Assembly (NCBI RefSeq): GCF_036687315.1
Contig: NZ_CP144683.1
Coordinates: 744,001-808,000, forward strand
Direction of reading: 5' to 3'
DNA from: Sphingopyxis sp. TUF1
Lineage (GTDB): Bacteria; Pseudomonadota; Alphaproteobacteria; Sphingomonadales; Sphingomonadaceae
Length of the DNA: 64,000 bases
Both the position numbers and the translations under genes were made by a program. Shown here one piece after another: positions 57,548 to 64,000 of this stretch; position 1 is the stretch's first letter, and every line of letters begins with the position of its first letter. Under the pieces are notes generated by a model that had not been told where the DNA came from, made no database searches, and saw nothing but the letters and a program-made list of their open reading frames with translations.

Positions 57548-58525
57548 ATGCAAGCAATCCAGGCCTTTATCGAAAGCCAGGGCGGGCCCGAGGTCATCGA
57601 CTGGCGCGAGGTGACGCTGGGCAAGCCCGGTCCCGGTCAGGTTTTGCTCCGCCAGACCGCGGTCGGGCTCAACTATATAGACATCTACCACCGCGATGGC
57701 ACCTATCCGGTGCAACTGCCCGGCGGACTCGGCCTTGAATCGGCGGGCGAGGTGGTCGCCGTCGGCGAAGGCGTCCACGGGTTCAAGCCCGGCGACCGCG
57801 CCGCGACGTTCGGCCCCGAACGCGCCGCCTATGCCAGCGCGCGGTTGGTCAGCGCGGCCTCCCTCTTCAAGCTTCCCGCCACCATCGACGATGAAACCGC
57901 CGCGGCCGCGCTGCTCAAGGCCTGCACCGTCGAGGCGCTCGTCGAGCGCTGCGCCAAGGTCGAGGCCGGATGGCCGGTGCTCGTCCACGCCGCCGCGGGC
58001 GGGGTCGGGCTGATCCTCGTCCAATGGCTGAAAGCGATCGGCGCGACGGTCATCGGCACGGTCAGCACCGAGGCCAAGGCACATGTCGCGCGCGAAGCCG
58101 GCGCCGACCATGTCATCCGGTACAAGACCGACGATGTCGCGGCGCACGTCCGCGAGGTCACCGACGGTCAGGGCGTGCCCGTTACCTTCGACGGCATCGG
58201 CATGGCGACATGGGACGTGTCGCTGAAGGCCACCGCGCGCCGAGGACTGATCGTCAGCTATGGCAATGCGGGCGGCCCGGTCACCGGCGTCAACCTGGGC
58301 GTCCTGGCGCAGCACGGATCGCAGTTCGTCACGCGGCCGACCTTGTTCGATTATTACCACATCCCCGGCGAGCGCGCTGCAGGCGCCGCGCGCGTGTTCG
58401 AGATGATCGAAAGCGGCGCGGTGGCGGTCACGGTGGGGCAGCGATATTCGTTGCAGGACGCGGCGCGGGCGCACGCCGATTTGGAGGCTGGGAGAACGAC
58501 GGGATCGAGTTTGCTGATTCCCTGA
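57548..58525 (+). CDS. NADPH:quinone oxidoreductase (zinc-independent MDR family)
   Basis: A 325-residue medium-chain dehydrogenase/reductase. VLVHAAAGGVGLILVQWLK is the nucleotide-binding motif, and no catalytic or structural zinc cysteine set is present, as expected of quinone oxidoreductases such as QorA. NYIDIYHRDGTYP and GYDHVIRYKT-like (GADHVIRYKT) segments are family signatures. It reduces quinones or enones with NADPH. It stands alone between palindromic repeats on both sides. Confidence 0.92.
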   Translation: MQAIQAFIESQGGPEVIDWREVTLGKPGPGQVLLRQTAVGLNYIDIYHRDGTYPVQLPGGLGLESAGEVVAVGEGVHGFKPGDRAATFGPERAAYASARLVSAASLFKLPATIDDETAAAALLKACTVEALVERCAKVEAGWPVLVHAAAGGVGLILVQWLKAIGATVIGTVSTEAKAHVAREAGADHVIRYKTDDVAAHVREVTDGQGVPVTFDGIGMATWDVSLKATARRGLIVSYGNAGGPVTGVNLGVLAQHGSQFVTRPTLFDYYHIPGERAAGAARVFEMIESGAVAVTVGQRYSLQDAARAHADLEAGRTTGSSLLIP

Positions 58526-58528
58526 AAG

Positions 58529-58649
58529 CCCCCCTCCCGCAGGCGGGAGGGGCAGCGAGACTAACGAGCTTTGCTCGTTAGTCGCAGCGGGGTGGGCACC
58601 TGCATCGGCGCTTGCCCACCCCCAACCCCTCCCGCAAGCGGGAGGGGAG
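58529..58649. repeat. palindromic repeat, CCCCTCCCGC family
   Basis: CCCCCCTCCCGCAGGCGGGA faces CCCCTCCCGCAAGCGGGAGG; inside lies ACTAACGAGC-TTT-GCTCGTTAGT, a perfect hairpin with 10-base arms, and GTGGGC/GCCCAC. Single copy of this family in the window. It lies between the convergent quinone reductase and fghA genes. Confidence 0.8.
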
Positions 58650-58652
58650 CAA

Positions 58653-59501
58653 TCACACCTTCAACCGCTCGGCATGCCACGCGACATGCTCGGCCAGGAA
58701 GGTCGAGATGAAATAATAGCTGTGGTCATATCCCGGCTGCATCCGGATTTCGGCCTTCTGTCCGTTGCGCTGGCACGCCTTGACCAGCAATTCGGTCTTG
58801 AGCTGTTCGATCAGGAAATTGTCGGCTTCGCCTTGATCGACGAGCAGGTCGGGAACGCGAAGCCCGTCGTCGAGCAGCGCGCACGCATCATAAGCGCGCC
58901 ATTCTTCGCGGTCGTCGCCGAGATAATGGCCGAGCGCCTTTTCACCCCACGGACAGCGAATCGGCGACACGATCGGCGAAAAGGCCGAGACCGAGCGGAA
59001 ACGATCCTGATTGCGCAGGCCAATGGTGAGCGCGCCATGCCCGCCCATCGAATGTCCCGTGATCGCCTGCCGCGTCAGGTCGGCGCCCGCGAAATTGCGC
59101 AGGATCAGCGAGGGCAGCTCATCCTCGATGTACGACCGCATCCGGTAATGTTTCGCCCACGGATCCGCAGTCGCATCGACGTAGAAGCCCGCGCCCAGCC
59201 CGAAATCCCACGCGCCTTCGGGATCGTCGGGCACATCGTCGCCGCGCGGCGACGTGTCGGGCGCGATGAAAATGACGCCATGCTCGGCGCAGGCAGCGCG
59301 ATATTCGCCCTTTTCCATCACATTGGCGTGGGTGCACGTCAGCCCCGACAGATACCAGAGGACGGGCAGCTTGGTGCCAGGGGCATGATCGGGCACGAAG
59401 GCGGCGAAGGTCATGTCGGTGCCGGTGGTCGTGCTGGCGTGTTTATACACGCCCTGCGTGCCGCCGTGGCTGCGGGTGGTGGAGAGGGTTTCGAGGGTCA
59501 T
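58653..59501 (-). CDS. fghA: S-formylglutathione hydrolase
   Basis: A 282-residue serine esterase that hydrolyses S-formylglutathione to formate and glutathione, the second step after FrmA. The nucleophile is in GHSMGGHGAL, the oxyanion region in WYLSGLTCTHANVMEKGEYR, and the catalytic Asp/His in the late EADNFLIEQL and PGYDHSYYF segments. It overlaps the ProX-like gene by 4 bases and is the last gene of a VOC-proX-fghA unit. Confidence 0.96.
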   Translation of the reverse strand: MTLETLSTTRSHGGTQGVYKHASTTTGTDMTFAAFVPDHAPGTKLPVLWYLSGLTCTHANVMEKGEYRAACAEHGVIFIAPDTSPRGDDVPDDPEGAWDFGLGAGFYVDATADPWAKHYRMRSYIEDELPSLILRNFAGADLTRQAITGHSMGGHGALTIGLRNQDRFRSVSAFSPIVSPIRCPWGEKALGHYLGDDREEWRAYDACALLDDGLRVPDLLVDQGEADNFLIEQLKTELLVKACQRNGQKAEIRMQPGYDHSYYFISTFLAEHVAWHAERLKV

Positions 59502-60001
59502 GTGATGTCCTGAACCGGAATGGGAGCGATCACCGCATCATGCCCCCAATGACGCAGCAGGTCGAGGATCGATCCGCCCGAAAGTCCCAGCGTCGCGGTG
59601 TTGCGGAGCGGATGGACGTTGACGATCGCCGCTGCCGCAAGCCCTTCGTCGAGCACCACGGTGACGCTTGTCGGCGCGGCGTTGATCGCCGCCAGCGGCG
59701 TTACCGACCCCGGCGCGATGCCGAGCAAGCGCTGCATGTCGTCGGCCTTGCCGAAGCTCACGCGCTTGCTGCCGATCGCCGCGGGCAAGGCTTTCAGGTC
59801 GACGCGCGCCTCCGCCGGCACGGTGACGAGCCAGAAGGCGCCGTCCTTGTCTTTCAGGAATAGGTTCTTCGTATGCGCGCCGGGAATAGCGGCGTTGACC
59901 GCGTCGCTTTCGGCAACGGTGAACACCGCGACATGTTCATGCGCGGCGAAGGGGATGGAAAGCCTGTCGAGGTCCGCCAGCAATCCCGCTTCGCCGCGCA
60001 C
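59498..60001 (-). CDS. ProX/PrdX-type aminoacyl-tRNA deacylase
   Basis: A 167-residue YbaK/ProX domain protein that in relatives clears mischarged Ala-tRNA(Pro). The motif HTKNLFLKDKDGAFWLV, the KALPAAIGSKRVSFG stretch and the C-terminal VNVHPLRNTATLGLSG are clear family marks. It lies between a VOC gene and fghA in a formaldehyde-linked cluster, an odd place for a tRNA-editing protein. Overlaps fghA. Confidence 0.92.
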   Translation of the reverse strand: MRGEAGLLADLDRLSIPFAAHEHVAVFTVAESDAVNAAIPGAHTKNLFLKDKDGAFWLVTVPAEARVDLKALPAAIGSKRVSFGKADDMQRLLGIAPGSVTPLAAINAAPTSVTVVLDEGLAAAAIVNVHPLRNTATLGLSGGSILDLLRHWGHDAVIAPIPVQDIT

Positions 60002-60010
60002 GAACGATCC

Positions 60011-60391
60011 TTAAACGACGCGGTGAAGCGCGCAGAGCTTGTTGCCCGACGGATCGCGCAGATAGGCAAGATAGAGCTGACCGAACGCGCCTTCGCGGAC
60101 GCCCGGCGGATCTTCGATCGCGGTGCCGCCATTTTCAAGCCCCGCCTTGTGCCAGGCATCGGCCTGTTCGGGACCGTCCATCGCAAAGCCGATCGTGCAG
60201 CCGTTGCCGACCGTTGCCGGCTCGCCGTCGATCGGTGCGCCGACGAGGAACAGACCGTCCTTGTGGACATAGATCAGGCGTCCCTTGTCATCGACGATCG
60301 CAGGCTTTCCGCCGATCGCCTGAAATGTCGCGTCGTAGAATTTCTTCGATGCCTCAAGGTCGTTCGATCCGACCATATTATGACTGTACAT
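60011..60391 (-). CDS. VOC family protein (second copy)
   Basis: A 126-residue vicinal-oxygen-chelate protein. It begins SHNMVGSNDLEASKKFYDA and ends YLAYLRDPSGNKLCALHRV. It is a close paralogue of the VOC protein at 61366-61752; the ends and the EDPPG segment match. Family members include glyalases, dioxygenases and resistance proteins. The gene has a 17-base palindrome 70 bases upstream. It starts the minus-strand unit VOC-proX-fghA. Confidence 0.85.
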   Translation of the reverse strand: MYSHNMVGSNDLEASKKFYDATFQAIGGKPAIVDDKGRLIYVHKDGLFLVGAPIDGEPATVGNGCTIGFAMDGPEQADAWHKAGLENGGTAIEDPPGVREGAFGQLYLAYLRDPSGNKLCALHRVV

Positions 60392-60460
60392 CGCGGTGCA
60401 TCCTCCTGATTCGTTGCAATTGGGGACTTATCCTGTCGGTGCGACCGGGGTCCATATGCA

Positions 60461-60477
60461 ATTACCGCGGCGGTAAT
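60461..60477. promoter_or_regulatory. 17-bp perfect palindrome, candidate operator
   Basis: ATTACCGC-G-GCGGTAAT is a perfect palindrome about a central G. It lies 70 bases upstream of the VOC-proX-fghA unit and 13 bases downstream of purU, both on the minus strand. No T run follows, so it is not a terminator. Confidence 0.7.
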
Positions 60478-60489
60478 GAAAAGCTGGGC

Positions 60490-61362
60490 CTAGCGAAACA
60501 CCACCGTCTTGCACCCGTCGATCAGTACGCGCTGTTCGGCGACCCAACGCACCGCGCGGGCCAGCACCTGCGCCTCGACATCGCGGCCGATACGGATCAG
60601 GTCATCGACGCTGTCGCGGTGATCGACGCGCTCGACCGCTTGCTCGATGATCGGCCCCTCATCAAGGTCGCTGGTGACGAAATGCGCGGTCGCGCCGATC
60701 AGCTTGACCCCGCGCTCGTGCGCGCGGTGATAGGGCCGCGCACCCTTGAAGCCCGGCAGAAAGCTGTGGTGGATGTTGATGCAGCGCCCCGCGAGCTTTG
60801 TCGACAAATCCTGCGACAATATCTGCATGTAGCGCGCGAGCACGAGATATTCGGCGCCGCCGCGCGCCATGACGTCGAGGATCGCGGCCTCCTGTTCGGC
60901 ACGGTTGGCGTCGCCGACCGGCAGGTAGTGGAAGGGCACGCCGTGCCATTCCGACAGCCGCCGCTGCGCCTCATGGTTCGACACCACGCCAACGATGTCG
61001 ATCGCGAGATTGCCCGTCGACCAGCGGTGGAGCAGGTCGTTGAGACAGTGACTGCCCTGCGACACGGCGATGACGAAGCGCGGCTTGGCGGCGCTGTCGC
61101 TGATCCGCGCGTCCATTGCAAAGCGGGCCACGATCGGTGCGAACGCCTCCTGCACTCCCGCCAATCCTTCGGGAAAGCGCGGCCCCGCGCCGCGGAACTC
61201 GACGCGCATGAAGAAGCGCCCCGAATCGAGGTCGGCATATTGCTGGCTGTCGAGGATGAAGCCGTCGCGGTCCGCGAGCAGCCCCGTAACCGCCGCGACG
61301 ATGCCGACCGCATCGACGCAGCTGAAGGTCAATACATAGGCGGGCCCATTCCCCCCGGCCAT
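60490..61362 (-). CDS. purU: formyltetrahydrofolate deformylase
   Basis: A 290-residue PurU: an N-terminal ACT domain (TFSCVDAVGIVAAVTGLLAD) and a formyltransferase-fold hydrolase domain with NIHHSFLPGFKGARPY and ATAHFVTSDLDEGPII. It releases formate from 10-formyl-THF and balances the folate pool. It starts 3 bases after the first VOC gene ends and lies in one unit with frmA, linking formaldehyde oxidation to one-carbon metabolism. Confidence 0.96.
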   Translation of the reverse strand: MAGGNGPAYVLTFSCVDAVGIVAAVTGLLADRDGFILDSQQYADLDSGRFFMRVEFRGAGPRFPEGLAGVQEAFAPIVARFAMDARISDSAAKPRFVIAVSQGSHCLNDLLHRWSTGNLAIDIVGVVSNHEAQRRLSEWHGVPFHYLPVGDANRAEQEAAILDVMARGGAEYLVLARYMQILSQDLSTKLAGRCINIHHSFLPGFKGARPYHRAHERGVKLIGATAHFVTSDLDEGPIIEQAVERVDHRDSVDDLIRIGRDVEAQVLARAVRWVAEQRVLIDGCKTVVFR

Positions 61363-61365
61363 GCG

Positions 61366-61752
61366 TCAGCCCGAAATCTTGTGCGTGGCGCAGAGCTTGT
61401 TGCCGTCGGGATCGCGCAGATAGGCAAGATAAAGGACGCGCCCTCCTGTCGCATGGCGAATACCCGGCGGGTCTTCCGCCGTCGTCCCGCCATTCGCCAG
61501 GCCCGCGGCATGCCACGCGTCGACCACATCGGGCGACCCCGCGAGCAGCCCCAGCGTATGGCCGTTGCCAGAGGCCGCCGCTTCGCCGTTGACCGGCTTC
61601 GTGATGAGCAGCCGCCCGCCATCGTGCGCGTAGATGAGCCGCCCGCGCTCATCGACCCACCCCTCGGGAGCGCCGAGCGTTCCGAGCACCGCGTCGTAGA
61701 ACCTCTTGGTCGCGGCGATGTCGTTCGCCCCCAGTGTCACATGGCTGAACAT
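61366..61752 (-). CDS. VOC family protein (first copy)
   Basis: A 128-residue vicinal-oxygen-chelate protein starting SHVTLGANDIAATKRFYDAV and ending YLAYLRDPDGNKLCATHKI. It resembles the copy at 60011-60391 closely enough to suggest a tandem duplication. It lies between frmA (14 bases) and purU (3 bases), with no gaps, so it is in their operon. A role in aldehyde handling is inferred from this context alone. Confidence 0.87.
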   Translation of the reverse strand: MFSHVTLGANDIAATKRFYDAVLGTLGAPEGWVDERGRLIYAHDGGRLLITKPVNGEAAASGNGHTLGLLAGSPDVVDAWHAAGLANGGTTAEDPPGIRHATGGRVLYLAYLRDPDGNKLCATHKISG

Positions 61753-61766
61753 TTTGCTGCCTCCGC

Positions 61767-62879
61767 TCAGTAAACCACGACGCTGCGGATGCTCTCGCCC
61801 GCGTGCATCAGATCGAACCCCTTGTTGATGTCTTCCAGCCCCATGACGTGGGTGATCATCGGGTCGATCTCGATCTTGCCGGTCATATACATGTCGACGA
61901 TCTTCGGCACGTCGGTGCGCCCCTTGGCGCCGCCGAATGCGGTGCCGCGCCAGTTGCGCCCGGTGACGAGCTGGAAGGGTCGCGTCGCGATTTCCTTGCC
62001 CGCCTCGGCAACGCCGATGATGATCGAGGTGCCCCAGCCGCGGTGGCAGGCTTCGAGCGCGATGCGCATCACCTCCGTATTGCCCGTCGCGTCGAACGTA
62101 TAGTCGGCGCCGCCGTCGGTCATCGCGACAATCGCGGCGACGACATCCTCGCGGCTCATGCCCTTCGAGTTGAGGAAGTCGGTCATGCCGAACTTGCGGC
62201 CCCACTCCTCGCGGTCGGGATTGATGTCGACGCCGATGATCTGGTTCGCGCCCGCAAGCCGCGCGCCCTGGATCACGTTGAGCCCGATGCCGCCGAGCCC
62301 GAAGACGACGACATTGTCACCGACCTGCACCTTCGCGGTGTTGATGACCGCGCCAACCCCGGTGGTGACGCCGCAGCCGATGTAGCAGCTCGACTGGAAG
62401 GGCGCATCCTCGCGGATTTTCGCGACCGCGATCTCGGGCAGCACGGTGAAGTTGGAGAAGGTCGAGCAGCCCATATAGTGAAAGATCGGCTGGCCCTTGT
62501 ACGAAAAGCGCGTCGTGCCGTCGGGCATCAGCCCCTTGCCCTGCGTCGCGCGGATCGCGGTGCAAAGGTTGGTCTTGCCGCTCAGGCAGCTTTTGCACTG
62601 GCGGCATTCGGGGGTGTAGAGCGGGATCACATGGTCGCCGGGAACGACGCTGGTGACGCCCGCGCCGACCTCGCGCACGATCCCTGCGCCCTCATGCCCC
62701 AGCACGCTCGGGAAGATGCCCTCGCTGTCGAAGCCGTCGAGCGTATAGGCGTCGGTGTGGCAGATGCCCGTCGCCATGATCTCGACCAGCACCTCGCCCG
62801 CCTTCGGGCCTTCGAGATCGAGTTCGACGATTTCGAGCGGCTTCTTCGCTTCGAACGCAACGGCGGCGCGGGTCTTCAT
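61767..62879 (-). CDS. frmA: S-(hydroxymethyl)glutathione dehydrogenase, class III alcohol dehydrogenase
   Basis: A 370-residue zinc alcohol dehydrogenase. The catalytic zinc ligands are in [13 protein letters not shown] and GHEGAG, the structural zinc site is [15 protein letters not shown], and the NAD motif is [14 protein letters not shown]. It oxidises the spontaneous adduct of formaldehyde and glutathione. The ATG at 62879 gives the usual [20 protein letters not shown] start; an earlier ATG at 62906 is unlikely. First gene of frmA-VOC-purU. Confidence 0.97.
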   Translation of the reverse strand: MKTRAAVAFEAKKPLEIVELDLEGPKAGEVLVEIMATGICHTDAYTLDGFDSEGIFPSVLGHEGAGIVREVGAGVTSVVPGDHVIPLYTPECRQCKSCLSGKTNLCTAIRATQGKGLMPDGTTRFSYKGQPIFHYMGCSTFSNFTVLPEIAVAKIREDAPFQSSCYIGCGVTTGVGAVINTAKVQVGDNVVVFGLGGIGLNVIQGARLAGANQIIGVDINPDREEWGRKFGMTDFLNSKGMSREDVVAAIVAMTDGGADYTFDATGNTEVMRIALEACHRGWGTSIIIGVAEAGKEIATRPFQLVTGRNWRGTAFGGAKGRTDVPKIVDMYMTGKIEIDPMITHVMGLEDINKGFDLMHAGESIRSVVVY

Positions 62880-62942
62880 GGGCGGTCTCCTTCTCGGCCG
62901 CTCCAATCAGGCAAAGCGCGCGGCAATGCAAGATGCTCCCGA

Positions 62943-63078
62943 TCCTCCCTGTGGCGAAGCCATGGGGAGGGGGACCGTTCGCGAAGCGAATGGTGGAGGG
63001 GCCGCGACGGTCGTGCCATTGCCCCTCCGTCAAGGGCTACGCCGCTGCCACCTCCCCATGGCTTCGCCACAGGAAGGA
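62943..63078. repeat. long palindromic repeat, TCCTCCCTG family, copy 3
   Basis: TCCTCCCTGTGGCGAAGCC faces GGCTTCGCCACAGGAAGGA, with CATGGGGAGG/CCTCCCCATG inner arms. The interior is rearranged compared with the copies at 50213 and 51816. Confidence 0.75.
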
Positions 63079-63097
63079 ATGGGTCGGCGTTTTCGGT

Positions 63098-63156
63098 CTT
63101 AAAGCGACAAAATATACGCATGTGCGACGCAAAACTGTCTCCTTTGTCGCTTTAAG
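63098..63156. repeat. 14-bp perfect inverted repeat
   Basis: CTTAAAGCGACAAA (63098-63111) and TTTGTCGCTTTAAG (63143-63156) are exact complements around a 31-base spacer containing ATACGCATGTGCGACGC. Unlike the GC-rich repeats nearby, this one is AT-rich; it could be a hairpin, a two-site operator or a miniature mobile element remnant. Confidence 0.6.
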
Positions 63157-63197
63157 AACGGGCGCAAACTTCGTTGAGATCAATGAGCCGGATAACA

Positions 63198-63230
63198 GGC
63201 TGGCACAGCGAAACGATGTAGGAAAGCGTC
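63198..63230 (-). repeat. dispersed bipartite element, head-only copy 3
   Basis: On the minus strand: GACGCTTTCCTACAT, 8 bases, then TGTGCCAGCC. The head matches copies 1 and 2 at all but one base of the conserved core, with identical spacing; the tail CTGACCTTTCCTGACC is absent here. Confidence 0.65.
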
Positions 63231-63247
63231 ATCTTCGTGCCTCTCCC

Positions 63248-63321
63248 TCGTTATCCCGGACTTGATCGGGGCTCATGACTTCGGCGCTGCCGTGGATCCC
63301 GGATCAAGTCCGGGATGACGA
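63248..63321. repeat. palindromic repeat, CCCGGACTTGATCCGGG family, copy 3
   Basis: TCGTTATCCCGGACTTGATC faces GGATCAAGTCCGGGATGACG. Same family as 35243-35318 and 42298-42376. It lies just after the sdaA stop. Confidence 0.8.
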
Positions 63322-63338
63322 CGGGAGAAACGTAGCTC

Positions 63339-64000
63339 TCAACACTCCACCACGCTAACCGCCAGCCCGCCCTTCGACGTTTCCTTATATTTGTCGCGCA
63401 TGTCGCGGCCCGTTTGCAGCATCGTCGCGATCACCGTGTCGAGGCTGACGACATGCGTGCCGTCGCCAATCATCGCGATGCGGCTCGCGTCGATCGCCTT
63501 GATCGCGCCCATCGCGTTGCGCTCGATGCAGGGGATCTGCACCAGCCCACCAATGGGATCACAAGTGAGGCCGAGGTTATGCTCCATGCCGATCTCGGCG
63601 GCGTTCTCCACCTGCGCGTTGGTGCCGCCGAGCGCCGCGGTCAGCCCCGCCGCCGCCATCGAACAGGCGACGCCGACCTCGCCCTGGCAGCCGACCTCGG
63701 CGCCCGAGATGCTGGCGTTACGCTTGTAGAGCGCGCCGACCGCACCCGCGGCGAGCAGGAAGGTGCGCACGCCCTTTGCATCGCCGCGATAGCTGCGCTT
63801 GTAATAGCGGATCACCGCAGGGATGATCCCCGCCGCACCGTTGGTCGGCGCGGTGACGACCTTGCCGCCCGCGGCATTTTCTTCGTTCACCGCCATCGCC
63901 CACAGGTTGATCCAGTCCATCATCGCCATCGGATCGGACAGGTTCGCCTCGTGCCGTTCGCGAATGTCGGCGGCGATCTGCGGCGCGCGGCGCTTGACCT
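63339..64000 (-). CDS. sdaA: L-serine dehydratase (deaminase), C-terminal part
   Basis: The frame runs open through the end of the window, so the N-terminal beta-domain is missing. The visible part is the alpha-domain of the iron-sulfur L-serine dehydratase. It has [19 protein letters not shown], the cysteines of [13 protein letters not shown] and [14 protein letters not shown] that bind the 4Fe-4S cluster, and a C-terminal ...VSVVEC, where the last Cys can act as an internal ligand. It converts serine to pyruvate and ammonia. The stop is TGA-like (minus strand) at 63339. Confidence 0.95.
   Translation of the reverse strand, partial: VKRRAPQIAADIRERHEANLSDPMAMMDWINLWAMAVNEENAAGGKVVTAPTNGAAGIIPAVIRYYKRSYRGDAKGVRTFLLAAGAVGALYKRNASISGAEVGCQGEVGVACSMAAAGLTAALGGTNAQVENAAEIGMEHNLGLTCDPIGGLVQIPCIERNAMGAIKAIDASRIAMIGDGTHVVSLDTVIATMLQTGRDMRDKYKETSKGGLAVSVVEC

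Larger units (their letters stand above)
62880..63338. other. gene-free stretch rich in repeats
   Basis: The 459 bases between frmA and sdaA hold a long palindromic repeat (62943-63078), a perfect 14-bp inverted repeat (63098-63156), a head-only copy of the bipartite element (63198-63230) and a CCCGGACTTGATC-type repeat (63248-63321). I see no gene. Confidence 0.65.

Noticed and set aside
58529..58649. Possible CRISPR array or tandem repeat among the intergenic repeats
   Set aside because: The repeats are inverted and not regularly spaced direct repeats with unique spacers, and no cas gene is in the window.

Overview
The window is GC-rich, densely packed bacterial chromosome with no phage, plasmid or insertion-sequence signature. 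Gene content points to an alphaproteobacterium of the order Sphingomonadales, and a Sphingopyxis-like organism is my best guess. The reasons are a TonB-dependent receptor beside a TetR regulator, the gene order comF-grxC-DUF1178, accA-xerD beside aroK-aroB, Flp pilins with an ATAIEYG-type motif, and intergenic palindromic repeats of several families. This assignment is inference from gene content.

Layout. 1-444 is the tail of a sensor histidine kinase. 568-10163 is an accessory metabolic locus. A tight minus-strand unit (TonB receptor, serine hydrolase, DUF1254/DUF1214 protein, XRE regulator) diverges from a double-headed TetR regulator that is followed by an acetoacetate decarboxylase-family protein; an SDR lies at one end and an SCP2 protein at the other. 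10249-17494 is a complete histidine-utilisation locus of the HutF/HutG type: hutFC diverges from hutIHGU around a perfect 18-bp palindrome. 17684-19683 holds an acyl-CoA dehydrogenase and a MaoC-like dehydratase. 20072-25310 holds tRNA-Arg(CCU), DUF1178, grxC, comF, a methyltransferase, a Nudix hydrolase, two Flp pilins and an M48 lipoprotein protease. 25442-35194 is a housekeeping block: accA, xerD, a large secreted protein of unknown function, aroK, aroB, a Kef-type antiporter, an Fe-S scaffold, a CvpA protein and radA. 35403-42292 is central and fatty-acid metabolism: short transaldolase, enoyl-CoA hydratase plus thiolase behind a LiuR-like palindrome, an ALDH and acetyl-CoA synthetase.

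42397-46555 is the most notable system. It is the Anbu proteasome-like peptidase with its three usual partners (transglutaminase-like protein, alpha-E protein, circularly permuted ATP-grasp enzyme), a conserved system whose physiological role is unsettled. secA follows. 50381-55451 has a small secreted cysteine-containing protein, an SDR, two adjacent DUF2807 envelope proteins, a GreA/GreB-like protein coupled to a 59-residue HTH-like protein, and a flavoprotein. 55518-58525 has a DEAD-box helicase and a quinone oxidoreductase. 58653-62879 is a formaldehyde-detoxification cluster: frmA, two VOC paralogues, purU, a ProX-type deacylase and fghA. 63339-64000 is the C-terminal part of L-serine dehydratase.

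Between genes there are at least six families of palindromic repeats. There is also a three-copy bipartite element, CGCTnTCCTACAT-N8-TGTGCCAGC, that no annotated gene explains. Several perfect palindromes lie directly upstream of operons and are good operator candidates.
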